This document shows positions 1-5,300 of a stretch of 5,752 nt of DNA, piece by piece. Positions within the stretch are counted from its first letter, which is position 1, and each line of letters begins with the position of its first letter. Made by a program: the position numbers and the translations under genes. This DNA is from Prolixibacteraceae bacterium (lineage in GTDB: Bacteria; Bacteroidota; Bacteroidia; Bacteroidales; Prolixibacteraceae). The notes under the pieces were generated by a model. The model was not told where the DNA came from. It saw only the letters and a list, made by a program, of their open reading frames with translations, and made no database searches. The stretch lies in assembly GCA_016931875.1 (NCBI GenBank), contig JAFGDX010000384.1, positions 1-5,752 on the forward strand, given 5' to 3'.

Positions 1-7
1 TGAAATC

Positions 8-39
8 GGAGGGTATAATACCCCGCAGCTCTGCTGCGG
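8..39. repeat. Two adjacent palindromes, REP-like element candidate
   Basis: Seen: GGAG at 8-11 leads into a perfect inverted repeat GGGTAT-A-ATACCC (11-23). This is followed at once by a second perfect stem-loop, CCGCAGC-TCT-GCTGCGG (23-39); the two share only base 23. A further ATACCC at 71-76 could also pair with 11-16. Neither hairpin is followed by a T-run on either strand, so an intrinsic terminator is unlikely. A GGAG/GTAG tetranucleotide 5' of a GC-rich palindrome is the hallmark of REP sequences mobilised by REP-associated tyrosine transposases. Assignment to that class is inference, because only one copy is in the window. Confidence 0.45.
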
Positions 40-218
40 AATAAGTTTCCAAAGCTTGCTATGGGTTTTCATACCCGTTGATTTTGGCAAAGTCCTGATA
101 AATAAAGTGTATTTCAGGCCGGTTTTGGAGTCGCTATTTTTTTGCAAATGTTTGCCGGGTGAGTACCGGGGCAGCTTATCTTGCAAAGGCGAAAATACCA
201 GCAAAAATCTATTATCCG

Positions 219-250
219 TTTGGGTAACTTCTGAAAAAAAGATAACTTTC
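219..250 (+). promoter_or_regulatory. Promoter of the aldo/keto reductase gene
   Basis: TTTG at 219-222, a 20-base spacer, then TAACTTTC at 243-250. This matches the Bacteroidota sigma-ABfr consensus (TTTG, about 19-20 bases, TAnnTTTG) at all positions but the last base. The predicted start of transcription is near 256, leaving an A/T-rich leader of about 37 bases to the ATG at 294. Confidence 0.6.
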
Positions 251-293
251 AGGAATAAATCAAAAATAAATTCACCAACTAAAATTTTGTTTT

Positions 294-1277
294 ATGACAT
301 ATTTACCGCAAGAAGACCGTTACAACACCATGATTTACAACCGCTGCGGAAAGTGGGGGCTAAAACTTCCCGCTGTTTCTCTGGGGTTATGGCACAATTT
401 CGGTGGAATCGACCATTTTGAAAATGCACGGGCAATGCTGCACCGCGCTTTTGATTTGGGAATAACACATTTTGATCTGGCAAATAATTATGGTCCGCCT
501 CCGGGTTCGGCAGAAGAAAATTTCGGGAAAATTTTAAAACAGGATTTCAGCTCTTTTCGCGATGAGTTAATCATTTCATCAAAAGCCGGTTATTTGATGT
601 GGCCCGGGCCATACGGAGAGTGGGGGACCCGAAAATATATCCTGGCCAGTCTCGACCAAAGTTTAAAACGAATGGGGCTTGAGTATGTGGATATTTTTTA
701 TTCCCACCGACCGGATCCCGATACGCCGCTGGAAGAAACGATGATGGCGCTCGACCGCGCTGTCCGTTCCGGAAAAGCGCTTTATGTGGGAATTTCGAAC
801 TACCCGGCTGACTTGGCCAAACAAGCTTCACAAATTTTAAAAGAACTTGGAACGCCCTGTCTCATCCATCAACCACGCTATTCCATGTTCGAACGCTGGG
901 TGGAAAACGGGCTGCTTGATGTTCTGGAAGAAGAGGGAATAGGGTGCATTCCGTTTTCGCCGCTGGCACAGGGCCTGCTCACCGATAAATACTTAAACGG
1001 AATTCCGGAAGGTTCAAGAGCAACACGCGAGGTTTTCCTGAAAAAAGAAGATGTGGAATCGGCACATGATAAAATTCTAAAGTTAAACCAAATAGCTGTT
1101 GAGCGCGGGCAGTCGTTGGCGCAAATGGCACTGGCATGGATTTTAAAAGATAAACGGATTACATCGGTGTTGATTGGAGCCAGCTCGGTGCAACAAATTG
1201 AAGACAACGTTGCTACGCTGAAAAAACTGCCTTTCAGTGCAGATGAACTAAAGGCAATTGATGAAATCATCAGGTGA
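294..1277 (+). CDS. gpr: Aldo/keto reductase, YghZ/L-glyceraldehyde-3-phosphate reductase type
   Basis: This is a 327-residue cytosolic NADPH-dependent aldo/keto reductase with a TIM-barrel fold. The catalytic tetrad is visible: D61 in THFDLANNYGPPPGSAEENFG, Y66, K97 in ISSKAGY and H138 in YSHRPD. Later signatures include GISNY (166-170), HQPRYSMFER (192-201), FSPLAQGLLTDKYLNGIP and the nucleotide-phosphate-binding segment VLIGASSVQQIEDNV. The match to E. coli YghZ/Gpr runs from the first residues (DRY...YNRCGKWGLKLPAVSLGLWHNFG), which supports the ATG at 294 over the Met at residue 13. Family members reduce L-glyceraldehyde 3-phosphate and methylglyoxal, or act in aldehyde detoxification; the actual substrate here is not shown. 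The protein stops about 19 residues before the E. coli C-terminus, losing only the variable tail. It appears monocistronic, with its own promoter and a strong terminator. Confidence 0.93.
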   Translation: MTYLPQEDRYNTMIYNRCGKWGLKLPAVSLGLWHNFGGIDHFENARAMLHRAFDLGITHFDLANNYGPPPGSAEENFGKILKQDFSSFRDELIISSKAGYLMWPGPYGEWGTRKYILASLDQSLKRMGLEYVDIFYSHRPDPDTPLEETMMALDRAVRSGKALYVGISNYPADLAKQASQILKELGTPCLIHQPRYSMFERWVENGLLDVLEEEGIGCIPFSPLAQGLLTDKYLNGIPEGSRATREVFLKKEDVESAHDKILKLNQIAVERGQSLAQMALAWILKDKRITSVLIGASSVQQIEDNVATLKKLPFSADELKAIDEIIR

Positions 1278-1302
1278 AAAAGATGTAATGTTGTAAAATA
1301 GA

Positions 1303-1332
1303 AAAGCTCGCTAAACGGCGAGCTTTATTTTT
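1303..1332 (+). terminator. Rho-independent terminator after the aldo/keto reductase
   Basis: A perfect 9-bp stem AAAGCTCGC (1303-1311) / GCGAGCTTT (1318-1326) encloses the loop TAAACG and is followed by ATTTTT and more T-rich sequence. It lies 25 bases after the TGA. Read on the minus strand, the same hairpin lies downstream of the 55-residue membrane protein gene, so it may serve both converging transcripts. Confidence 0.9.
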
Positions 1333-1367
1333 ATACTTTTATTTTTAGGGTTCTGTAATTTTCGGAA

Positions 1368-1535
1368 TCAAAGGCTGAACAACATTTCAACGCCCCAAAA
1401 AAGGCCAAAAATAATTGCTACTCCGGCAATTGTTCCTGCCGCCAACGATAGTACCAGATTCATCGGCAACTTTTGCTTTTCATTCTCAGGTTTTGTTGTG
1501 ATAACAATCTGATTTTGATTCGCTTTTGTTTCCAT
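1368..1535 (-). CDS. Small single-pass membrane protein, 55 residues, hypothetical
   Basis: I do not recognise a named family. The frame begins METKANQNQIVITTKPENEK and ends in TGA at 1368-1370. The first 24 residues are polar and charged. Residues about 26-54 form one long hydrophobic stretch with small residues (LAAGTIAGVAIIFGLFWG) ending VEMLFSL, as expected for a single transmembrane helix with almost no tail beyond it. The polar N-terminus is probably cytoplasmic; that is inference. There are no cysteines, no lipobox and no signal-peptidase site. It converges with the aldo/keto reductase gene and shares the hairpin at 1303-1326 as a possible terminator. The leader is extremely A/T-rich, without a Shine-Dalgarno sequence, as is normal for Bacteroidota. 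The clean split between polar head and hydrophobic tail argues for a real gene despite its size. Confidence 0.65.
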   Translation of the reverse strand: METKANQNQIVITTKPENEKQKLPMNLVLSLAAGTIAGVAIIFGLFWGVEMLFSL

Positions 1536-1551
1536 GATTTTTATTTTAATT

Positions 1552-1573
1552 AAAAAAAAGACTAAAATGTCTT
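1552..1573 (-). terminator. Short hairpin with T6 tail, terminator or 5' leader structure
   Basis: Read on the minus strand: AAGAC (1573-1569), loop ATTTTA, GTCTT (1562-1558), then six T (1557-1552). The stem can extend by one A-T and one G-T pair. It sits between a -7-like box (1577-1584) and the ATG of the 55-residue gene (1535). It could stop transcription arriving from pheS or fold at the very 5' end of the short gene's mRNA. The stem is weak. Confidence 0.35.
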
Positions 1574-1576
1574 CTG

Positions 1577-1584
1577 CAAATGTA
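1577..1584 (-). promoter_or_regulatory. -7 box candidate for the 55-residue membrane protein gene
   Basis: On the minus strand the sequence is TACATTTG, a perfect TAnnTTTG match, 41 bases upstream of the ATG. I see no TTTG at the expected 19-20 bases further upstream, so only half the promoter is supported. Confidence 0.4.
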
Positions 1585-1877
1585 TGACATTTTGAAATAA
1601 TATGCTATAAAACATACAAAAATTCAGATTTTTAAAATTACTGTTAACGTGTTTGTTACAGAACGTGATGACAACAGGCCTCAACCAAAAATTTCAAGTG
1701 AAGGCTGACATGCGGTGTCAAAGGCAAAACATGGGTAAAAAGTTGTCTGCCTTGTCAGGATTTGTTTTGTTTTGTCTGAATCAGATTTTGCATCAAATTT
1801 GAACCACCCCCGAAAATGAGTTCCCCTTTTTATTTTTAGTTTTATCATTTTTTTGAAATTTAAATGTTTGCGGTCAG

Positions 1878-1918
1878 CACAAAACAAACGGAAATATATT
1901 TTCTTTTATTGTTTTGTG
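1878..1918. repeat. Nested inverted repeat just downstream of pheS
   Basis: Perfect 10-base arms CACAAAACAA (1878-1887) and TTGTTTTGTG (1909-1918) flank a 21-base loop. The loop contains the 10-base self-complementary AAATATATTT (1892-1901). It lies 26 bases beyond the pheS stop codon, so it may form the 3' end of the pheS transcript. There is no T-run after either arm, so a standard intrinsic terminator is not shown. Confidence 0.5.
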
Positions 1919-1944
1919 AGGCATTCAAATAACAAAAAAACGGG

Positions 1945-2964
1945 TTATGTTGCTGATTCGAATTGTTTTAGGAAACGAACATCGTTTTCAAAAAAATGGC
2001 GGATGTCTTTAATACCGTATTTAAGCATTGTAATTCGTTCTATTCCCATTCCGAATGCAAAGCCTGTATATTTTTTACTGTCGATGTTGCAGGCCTCCAG
2101 CACATTCGGGTCAACCATTCCGCAGCCCAGAATTTCGAGCCAGCCGGTGTATTTACACACGTTGCAGCCTTCGCCTCCGCAAATTGAGCAACTCACATCC
2201 ATCTCGGCACTGGGTTCGGTAAACGGGAAATACGAGGGGCGCAACCGGATTTGGCTGTCTTCGCCAAACAATTCTTTGGCAAAATACACCAGCGTTTGTT
2301 TCAAATCGGCAAACGACACATTCTCATCTACATACAAACCTTCCACCTGGTGGAAAATACAATGCGAACGGGCCGAGATAGCTTCGTTTCTGAAAACTCT
2401 TCCCGGGAAAATGGCGCGGATGGGCGGTTGTGTACGTTCCATCACACGGATTTGTACACTTGACGTGTGGGTGCGCAACAAAACATCCGGATCTTTTTCG
2501 ATAAAAAAAGTATCCTGCATATCGCGCGCCGGGTGTTCCGGAGGAAAATTCAAGGCAGAAAAAACATGCCAGTCATCTTCAATTTCAGGACCTTCCGCAA
2601 CCGTAAAACCAAGCCGCCCAAAAATGTTGATAATTTCGTTTTTAACGATGGAAAGCGGATGACGGGTTCCCAGTTTTACCGGCTCGCCGGGCCTGGTAAG
2701 GTCCAAACCGGTTGTGCCGGCGGCTCCCGATTCAAAGGCCTCTTTTAGCGAATTTATTTTTGTAAGTGCAAACTCTTTCAATTCGTTGATGGCTTTTCCA
2801 ACCTCTTTTTTTTGTTCAGCGGGAACATGCTTAAAATCAGCAAAAAGTTGATTAATGCTTCCTTTTTTACTGATGTATTTAATACGAAGCTCATCCACTT
2901 CTTCCGGTGTTGAAGCTGTGGCTGCATCCATCTCTTCCTGTAAAGCCTTGATTTTATTCAACAT
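1945..2964 (-). CDS. pheS: Phenylalanine--tRNA ligase alpha subunit
   Basis: This is the alpha (catalytic) subunit of the class II (alpha-beta)2 phenylalanyl-tRNA synthetase, which charges tRNA-Phe in the cytosol. At 339 residues it has the usual length. Residues 1-85 form the N-terminal coiled-coil arm that binds tRNA. The core starts around HPLSIVKNEIINIFGRLGF (102-120). Motif 2 is visible in GRVFRNEAISARSHCIFHQVEG (188-209), and motif 3 in GFAFGMGIERITMLKYGIKD (301-320). A303 in GFAFG corresponds to the residue that sets the phenylalanine pocket size in E. coli (A294), so a wild-type pocket is expected. Four cysteines (C259, C262, C267, C270; CSICGGEGCNVC) form a knuckle inserted before GWLEILGCGMVDPNVL. 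I recall such an insertion in Bacteroidota PheS, and zinc binding is inference. The gene for the beta subunit, pheT, is not in the window. The ATG start fits the family N-terminus. Confidence 0.97.
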   Translation of the reverse strand: MLNKIKALQEEMDAATASTPEEVDELRIKYISKKGSINQLFADFKHVPAEQKKEVGKAINELKEFALTKINSLKEAFESGAAGTTGLDLTRPGEPVKLGTRHPLSIVKNEIINIFGRLGFTVAEGPEIEDDWHVFSALNFPPEHPARDMQDTFFIEKDPDVLLRTHTSSVQIRVMERTQPPIRAIFPGRVFRNEAISARSHCIFHQVEGLYVDENVSFADLKQTLVYFAKELFGEDSQIRLRPSYFPFTEPSAEMDVSCSICGGEGCNVCKYTGWLEILGCGMVDPNVLEACNIDSKKYTGFAFGMGIERITMLKYGIKDIRHFFENDVRFLKQFESAT

Positions 2965-2990
2965 TTCTGCTCAACTTTAAATTAGAAGCA

Positions 2991-2998
2991 CAAAGATA
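2991..2998 (-). promoter_or_regulatory. -7 box candidate for pheS
   Basis: On the minus strand the sequence reads TATCTTTG, a perfect TAnnTTTG match, 26 bases upstream of the pheS ATG. No TTTG lies at the standard distance upstream. No leader peptide or T-box is visible in the short leader. Confidence 0.5.
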
Positions 2999-3038
2999 CA
3001 CATTCAAACTAAAATGTGGGGAATTGCAGATTGACATA

Positions 3039-3149
3039 TTAAAATTTCAGTGACAGATTTAATTTATTCACTGTTTCACCATTTTTGTTTAAAAGAATTC
3101 GGAGCATTCCATATTTTTTTGATTCCTGAATCCGCAATACAACCTTCAT
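3039..3149 (-). CDS. Possible 36-residue ORF in the pheS/MBL divergent region
   Basis: An ATG-to-TAA minus-strand frame begins MKVVLRIQESKKYG and ends KLNLSLKF. It is basic, has no membrane segment and matches nothing I can name. Its opening loosely recalls the first strand of the arm-binding domain of Bacteroidota tyrosine integrases (KVVLR...KK.G), so it might be a short remnant of one; that resemblance is weak. Favouring a gene are an ATG start and a perfect TAATTTTG box 26 bases upstream. Against it are its length and the absence of a partner gene. The frame ends 41 bases before the pheS -7 box. Confidence 0.25.
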   Translation of the reverse strand: MKVVLRIQESKKYGMLRILLNKNGETVNKLNLSLKF

Positions 3150-3175
3150 AAAAAAGAAGTCCCACCGAGGGTTTG

Positions 3176-3183
3176 CAAAATTA
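3176..3183 (-). promoter_or_regulatory. -7 box candidate reading toward pheS
   Basis: On the minus strand the sequence is TAATTTTG, a perfect TAnnTTTG match, placed to transcribe the 36-codon ORF and possibly pheS from further upstream. No TTTG is seen 19-20 bases upstream of it. It is separated by only 6 bases from a plus-strand box at 3190-3197. Confidence 0.3.
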
Positions 3184-3189
3184 TTCAGC

Positions 3190-3197
3190 TATTTTTG
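3190..3197 (+). promoter_or_regulatory. -7 box candidate for the MBL-fold hydrolase gene
   Basis: TATTTTTG is a perfect TAnnTTTG match, 52 bases before the ATG at 3250. A TTTG lies upstream at 3172-3175, but the 14-base spacer is shorter than the usual 19-20, so the -33 element is doubtful. Confidence 0.4.
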
Positions 3198-3249
3198 TTG
3201 GCTTGCGGACACTTACGAGTTTTTGAAACTGGTTTTTAATTTTGTTGTT

Positions 3250-3957
3250 ATGGCATTGGTTAAAATTTATCAGAAAAGAATCGGGTATTCCAACGTCACG
3301 CTCATTTTTAACGATTCAGGGGTGGCAGTTTTGGTTGATACCGGTGTGAGAGGGAAGCTAAAAGCGTTGAAAATGTGGTTTAAACAACATAATCTGAACC
3401 CCGCAGATATTCAACTGATAATTTTAACGCACACCCATTACGACCACACCGGGAACTTAATTGGATTGCAAAAAATAACCGGAGCAAAAGTTCTGGTTCA
3501 TAAAAATGAATATGAAAATCTGAAAAACGGTGATACTTCTATTCCTAAGGGACAAGGAAAATATGCAGCATGGATTTCCGGATTGGGCAGAAAACTGTGG
3601 CCGCGTTTTGCGTCGCCAAAACCGTTGGTGGCCGATTTGATTAATGACAATGAATTTGATTTAAAAAATTTTGGCCTCGACGGGAAGGTAATTTCCACGC
3701 CCGGACACTCTGCAGGTTCTCAGTCGGTTTTGCTGGGCAACACGCTGATTGCAGGCGATACTTTTGTGAACATGCGGAACGGCAGAATTTTCCCCCCGTT
3801 TGCCGATGAGCCTGTGCTTTTACTTGAAACCTGGCAAAAAATATTTAACCTGGGCATAAAAGTTGTTTACCCGGGGCACGGCAAAAAATTTACCCTTGAA
3901 AAGGCCTTTCCCGATTTTGATAAATGGAGGATAAAGCTGGCAAAAAGACTTACCTGA
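3250..3957 (+). CDS. MBL-fold metallo-hydrolase
   Basis: A 235-residue metallo-beta-lactamase-fold hydrolase. The complete two-metal site is visible: H61, H63, D65 and H66 in THTHYDHTG, H153 in TPGHSAGSQ, D170 in AGDTF and H210 in YPGHG. The spacing of these ligands is that of glyoxalase II-like and lactonase-like members. The substrate cannot be told from sequence. There is no signal peptide, so it is probably cytosolic. An in-frame TTG at 3223 would add nine hydrophobic residues (MKLVFNFVV). I prefer the ATG at 3250 because it is the standard codon and directly precedes the first strand of the fold; the upstream box at 3190 would allow either. The 3' end overlaps the opposing coiled-coil gene by 8 bases, with no terminator hairpin between them. 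Confidence 0.88.
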   Translation: MALVKIYQKRIGYSNVTLIFNDSGVAVLVDTGVRGKLKALKMWFKQHNLNPADIQLIILTHTHYDHTGNLIGLQKITGAKVLVHKNEYENLKNGDTSIPKGQGKYAAWISGLGRKLWPRFASPKPLVADLINDNEFDLKNFGLDGKVISTPGHSAGSQSVLLGNTLIAGDTFVNMRNGRIFPPFADEPVLLLETWQKIFNLGIKVVYPGHGKKFTLEKAFPDFDKWRIKLAKRLT

Positions 3958-4852
3958 TTTCGAAGGTGGTTTCGCCAATCACATTCCCGTCGGCAAATAA
4001 ATCAACCTTGTATTCGCCCGGCATTAATTCGGGTTCGTTTGTATTGTCCCAGAAAATGGCAACGGGTAATTCCTGTCCTTCATAAACCACTTCGCGCATG
4101 GCTGAGTACGGAATTTTTACATCTTCAAACTGAAAAAGATCGTTGGGCGATTTTGTCATTAATAACTGATCGGGGCGTGTTATCCGGGCATAAATGTTTT
4201 TATCACCACGTTTTGCAGTAGCGTTTTTACTTAATACAAAATAAATTCTGATTTTTTCGGTGCGGCTGGCAAAGCGGGTTTCTTTACTGCGGTTATTTAG
4301 CGGTTCGGCAACCAGTTGACGCGCTTCGAGCATGGCAGCTCGTTGTACGGTTTGCTGCAAACGTTCTTTTTCGCGGCTCAGCTGCAAATTTTCCGACTCC
4401 ACAATTTTGTACTGCTCTTTTACTTCCAGGTTTTCGGCCATCAACTCCTTGTTTCTTGCATTTAACGAATCAATCTGGGTAACAAAATCCCTCATAATCC
4501 CCCGCAGTGTGGTTACCTGTTTCTGATAATCGTTAATTTTCTGATAACTGATTTTTTTGGTTTGTTCTACCTCCAAAAGTAAATCTTTTACTTTGGTTTG
4601 AGCAACTAAAAGCTGTTCGTTTATGGTATCGTTTTCGGTACTTAACGAATCGTAACCTGCTGCTATTTCATTGAGCTGAAGTTGAATAGAGTCTTTTTCA
4701 GCCTTTATTTCATTCAGGATGGTACTGTGTTCCCTTCTTTGAAGAAAAAATAACACGACAACAATTACCAAAATAACTGATAATGCAATTACAATTATAT
4801 TGTTCCGCCGGTCTTTGGCGGAGTGCTTTTTTGGTTCACCTAAATTTTCCAT
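3950..4852 (-). CDS. Membrane-anchored coiled-coil protein, uncharacterised
   Basis: The product has 300 residues in three parts. The first is a basic N-terminus (KKHSAKDRR) followed by one transmembrane helix at about 19-37 (IIVIALSVILVIVVVLFFL). The second is a long, heptad-rich coiled coil at about 43-175, dense in E, K, Q and L. The third is a C-terminal domain (about 195-300) rich in beta-strand pattern, starting EKIRIYFVLSKNATAKRGDK and ending FADGNVIGETTFEIR. Positive charge before the helix suggests the N-terminus is cytoplasmic and the coiled coil and C-terminal domain periplasmic, although RR also follows the helix. There are no cysteines, no lipobox and no ATPase motif. From memory, similar Bacteroidota proteins are often labelled chromosome-partitioning protein, but nothing here (no Walker motif) supports ParA activity. 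A structural or envelope role is the safest inference. It has its own well-formed promoter. Confidence 0.8.
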   Translation of the reverse strand: MENLGEPKKHSAKDRRNNIIVIALSVILVIVVVLFFLQRREHSTILNEIKAEKDSIQLQLNEIAAGYDSLSTENDTINEQLLVAQTKVKDLLLEVEQTKKISYQKINDYQKQVTTLRGIMRDFVTQIDSLNARNKELMAENLEVKEQYKIVESENLQLSREKERLQQTVQRAAMLEARQLVAEPLNNRSKETRFASRTEKIRIYFVLSKNATAKRGDKNIYARITRPDQLLMTKSPNDLFQFEDVKIPYSAMREVVYEGQELPVAIFWDNTNEPELMPGEYKVDLFADGNVIGETTFEIR

Positions 4853-4887
4853 AAACGAAACTGTAAGATTATAAGCTATAAACGATG

Positions 4888-4918
4888 CAAAATTAATAAT
4901 CTTTTATGCTGTTACAAA
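4888..4918 (-). promoter_or_regulatory. Promoter of the membrane coiled-coil gene
   Basis: Read on the minus strand, TTTG (4918-4915), a 19-base spacer and TAATTTTG (4895-4888) match the Bacteroidota -33/-7 consensus exactly. The predicted transcription start is near 4882, giving a leader of about 30 bases to the ATG at 4852. The -33 box overlaps the last sense codon of the small frame upstream (stop at 4912-4914) and begins 2 bases after the terminator stem at 4921-4956. Confidence 0.7.
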
Positions 4919-5119
4919 TAAATAAAAGCTGCCTGTAAATTCAGATAGCTTTTATTATTTTTTTTACCACAATTCATAAGTTCCCGTTCAAAATAAACCA
5001 GTTCCTTTCGGGTAATATCTTCCTGAATCCGGCAATAATATATCCGGTCAACATAACGACGGATAACCAACTTGAACCCCGGATTTATTTTGGCACATAC
5101 TATTTCGCCTTCTTTTCAT
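4912..5119 (-). pseudogene. Short conserved-looking ORF with a one-base frameshift after its ATG
   Basis: A minus-strand frame is open from 5115 to TAA at 4912-4914 (67 codons) and reads KEGEIVCAKINPGFK, then RRYVDRIYYCRIQ and RKELVYFEREL. This has clear protein character and resembles, from memory, a short Bacteroidota family with an IV-AK start and a YFEREL end; no function is known to me. The frame has no in-frame ATG, GTG or TTG before the conserved part. The ATG at 5119-5117 is followed by four A, and reading it normally gives a 23-residue nonsense peptide. Deleting one A would give MKEGEIVCAK, joining start and frame perfectly. The last 20 or so codons run through the hairpin at 4921-4956, unlike a normal gene end. 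It may be a decayed gene, a sequencing error in the A-run, or a gene using a rare start. It follows the Lys-rich gene by 45 bases. Confidence 0.5.
4921..4956. terminator. Strong hairpin terminator closing the small minus-strand cluster
   Basis: Perfect 10-bp arms AATAAAAGCT (4921-4930) and AGCTTTTATT (4947-4956) surround a 16-base loop that can itself pair CTG (4933-4935) with CAG (4942-4944). On the minus strand the tail continues TTTATTTATTTG, acceptable for ending the cupin cluster. On the plus strand it is followed by T8 (4958-4965), so it can also stop antisense transcription. The hairpin lies inside the 3' end of the open frame 4912-5115. Confidence 0.75.
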
Positions 5120-5164
5120 TTTATCTGTTATCCCGGTTTGGAAATTCCTTGAAGAACAAAATAT

Positions 5165-5290
5165 TTAAACTAAGCCCGAATTATTCCTGCCTGCTTTTTT
5201 TAAAGCTTTATCGGCTCTTTTTTCCTTGAGGCTTTTTACGGCTTCTTTTTTTACGTTCTTTTTCTCTTTACCTTCTTTCGATTTTGCCAT
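5165..5290 (-). CDS. Very basic 41-residue protein, Lys-rich
   Basis: An ATG-to-TAA frame begins MAKSKEGKEKKNVKKEAV, continues KSLKEKRADKALKKAG and ends NNSGLV. Thirteen of the 41 residues are lysine and two arginine, against four Glu and one Asp. It should be helical and strongly positively charged, with no hydrophobic core, suggesting a nucleic-acid- or ribosome-associated peptide. That role is inference from composition. I recall similar short MAKS...KKNVKK proteins annotated as hypothetical in Bacteroidota genomes, but cannot name a family. It starts 10 bases after the cupin stop codon on the same strand, so it is almost certainly cotranscribed with the cupin and perhaps translationally coupled. 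It has no promoter of its own that I can see. The tight spacing and coding-like composition support a real gene. Confidence 0.7.
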   Translation of the reverse strand: MAKSKEGKEKKNVKKEAVKSLKEKRADKALKKAGRNNSGLV

Positions 5291-5300
5291 GCTGTTTGTT

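Larger units (their letters stand above)
1..293. other. Non-coding left flank upstream of the aldo/keto reductase
   Basis: No reading frame here has coding character on either strand. The one longer plus-strand frame (from 56) runs out of frame into the reductase gene and resembles no family I know. The stretch holds a palindrome pair at its left end (8-39), a mixed-composition middle, and an AT-rich promoter and leader at its right end (219-293). The 3' end of a neighbouring gene could lie just outside the window. Confidence 0.6.
1536..1944. other. 409-base spacer without a convincing gene
   Basis: It holds the leader and -7 box of the 55-residue gene (1552-1584), an imperfect inverted repeat CTGTTAAC/GTTACAG (1641-1660), AACGTG repeated at 1646 and 1662, an 11-base palindrome TCTGA-A-TCAGA (1775-1785) and a nested inverted repeat next to pheS (1878-1918). 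A minus-strand frame of 68 codons (1681-1887) has only a TTG start and no recognisable protein character. I see no tRNA and no clear small RNA. Confidence 0.5.

Noticed and set aside
56..421. Plus-strand frame of 121 codons overlapping the start of the aldo/keto reductase gene
   Set aside because: It runs out of frame through well-supported reductase coding sequence, contains the promoter region and has no family character.
878..1270. Minus-strand frame of 130 codons within the aldo/keto reductase gene
   Set aside because: It is the complement of conserved reductase sequence and is Ser/Arg/Cys-rich with no recognisable motif.
1681..1887. Minus-strand frame of 68 codons between the 55-residue gene and pheS
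   Set aside because: It has only a TTG start, an implausible residue mix and no domain pattern, and it runs into the nested palindrome region.
1853..2662. Plus-strand frame of 269 codons antisense to pheS
   Set aside because: It is opposite a certain pheS gene; its serine- and proline-rich, low-complexity product is typical of an antisense shadow.
3223..3249. Nine-residue N-terminal extension of the MBL hydrolase from a TTG codon
   Set aside because: An ATG at 3250 directly precedes the fold; the extension adds no conserved element and no complete signal peptide.
4958..4965. T8 run as evidence for a plus-strand gene ending at 4956
   Set aside because: No plus-strand coding sequence lies between 3957 and this hairpin; the minus-strand cluster explains it better.
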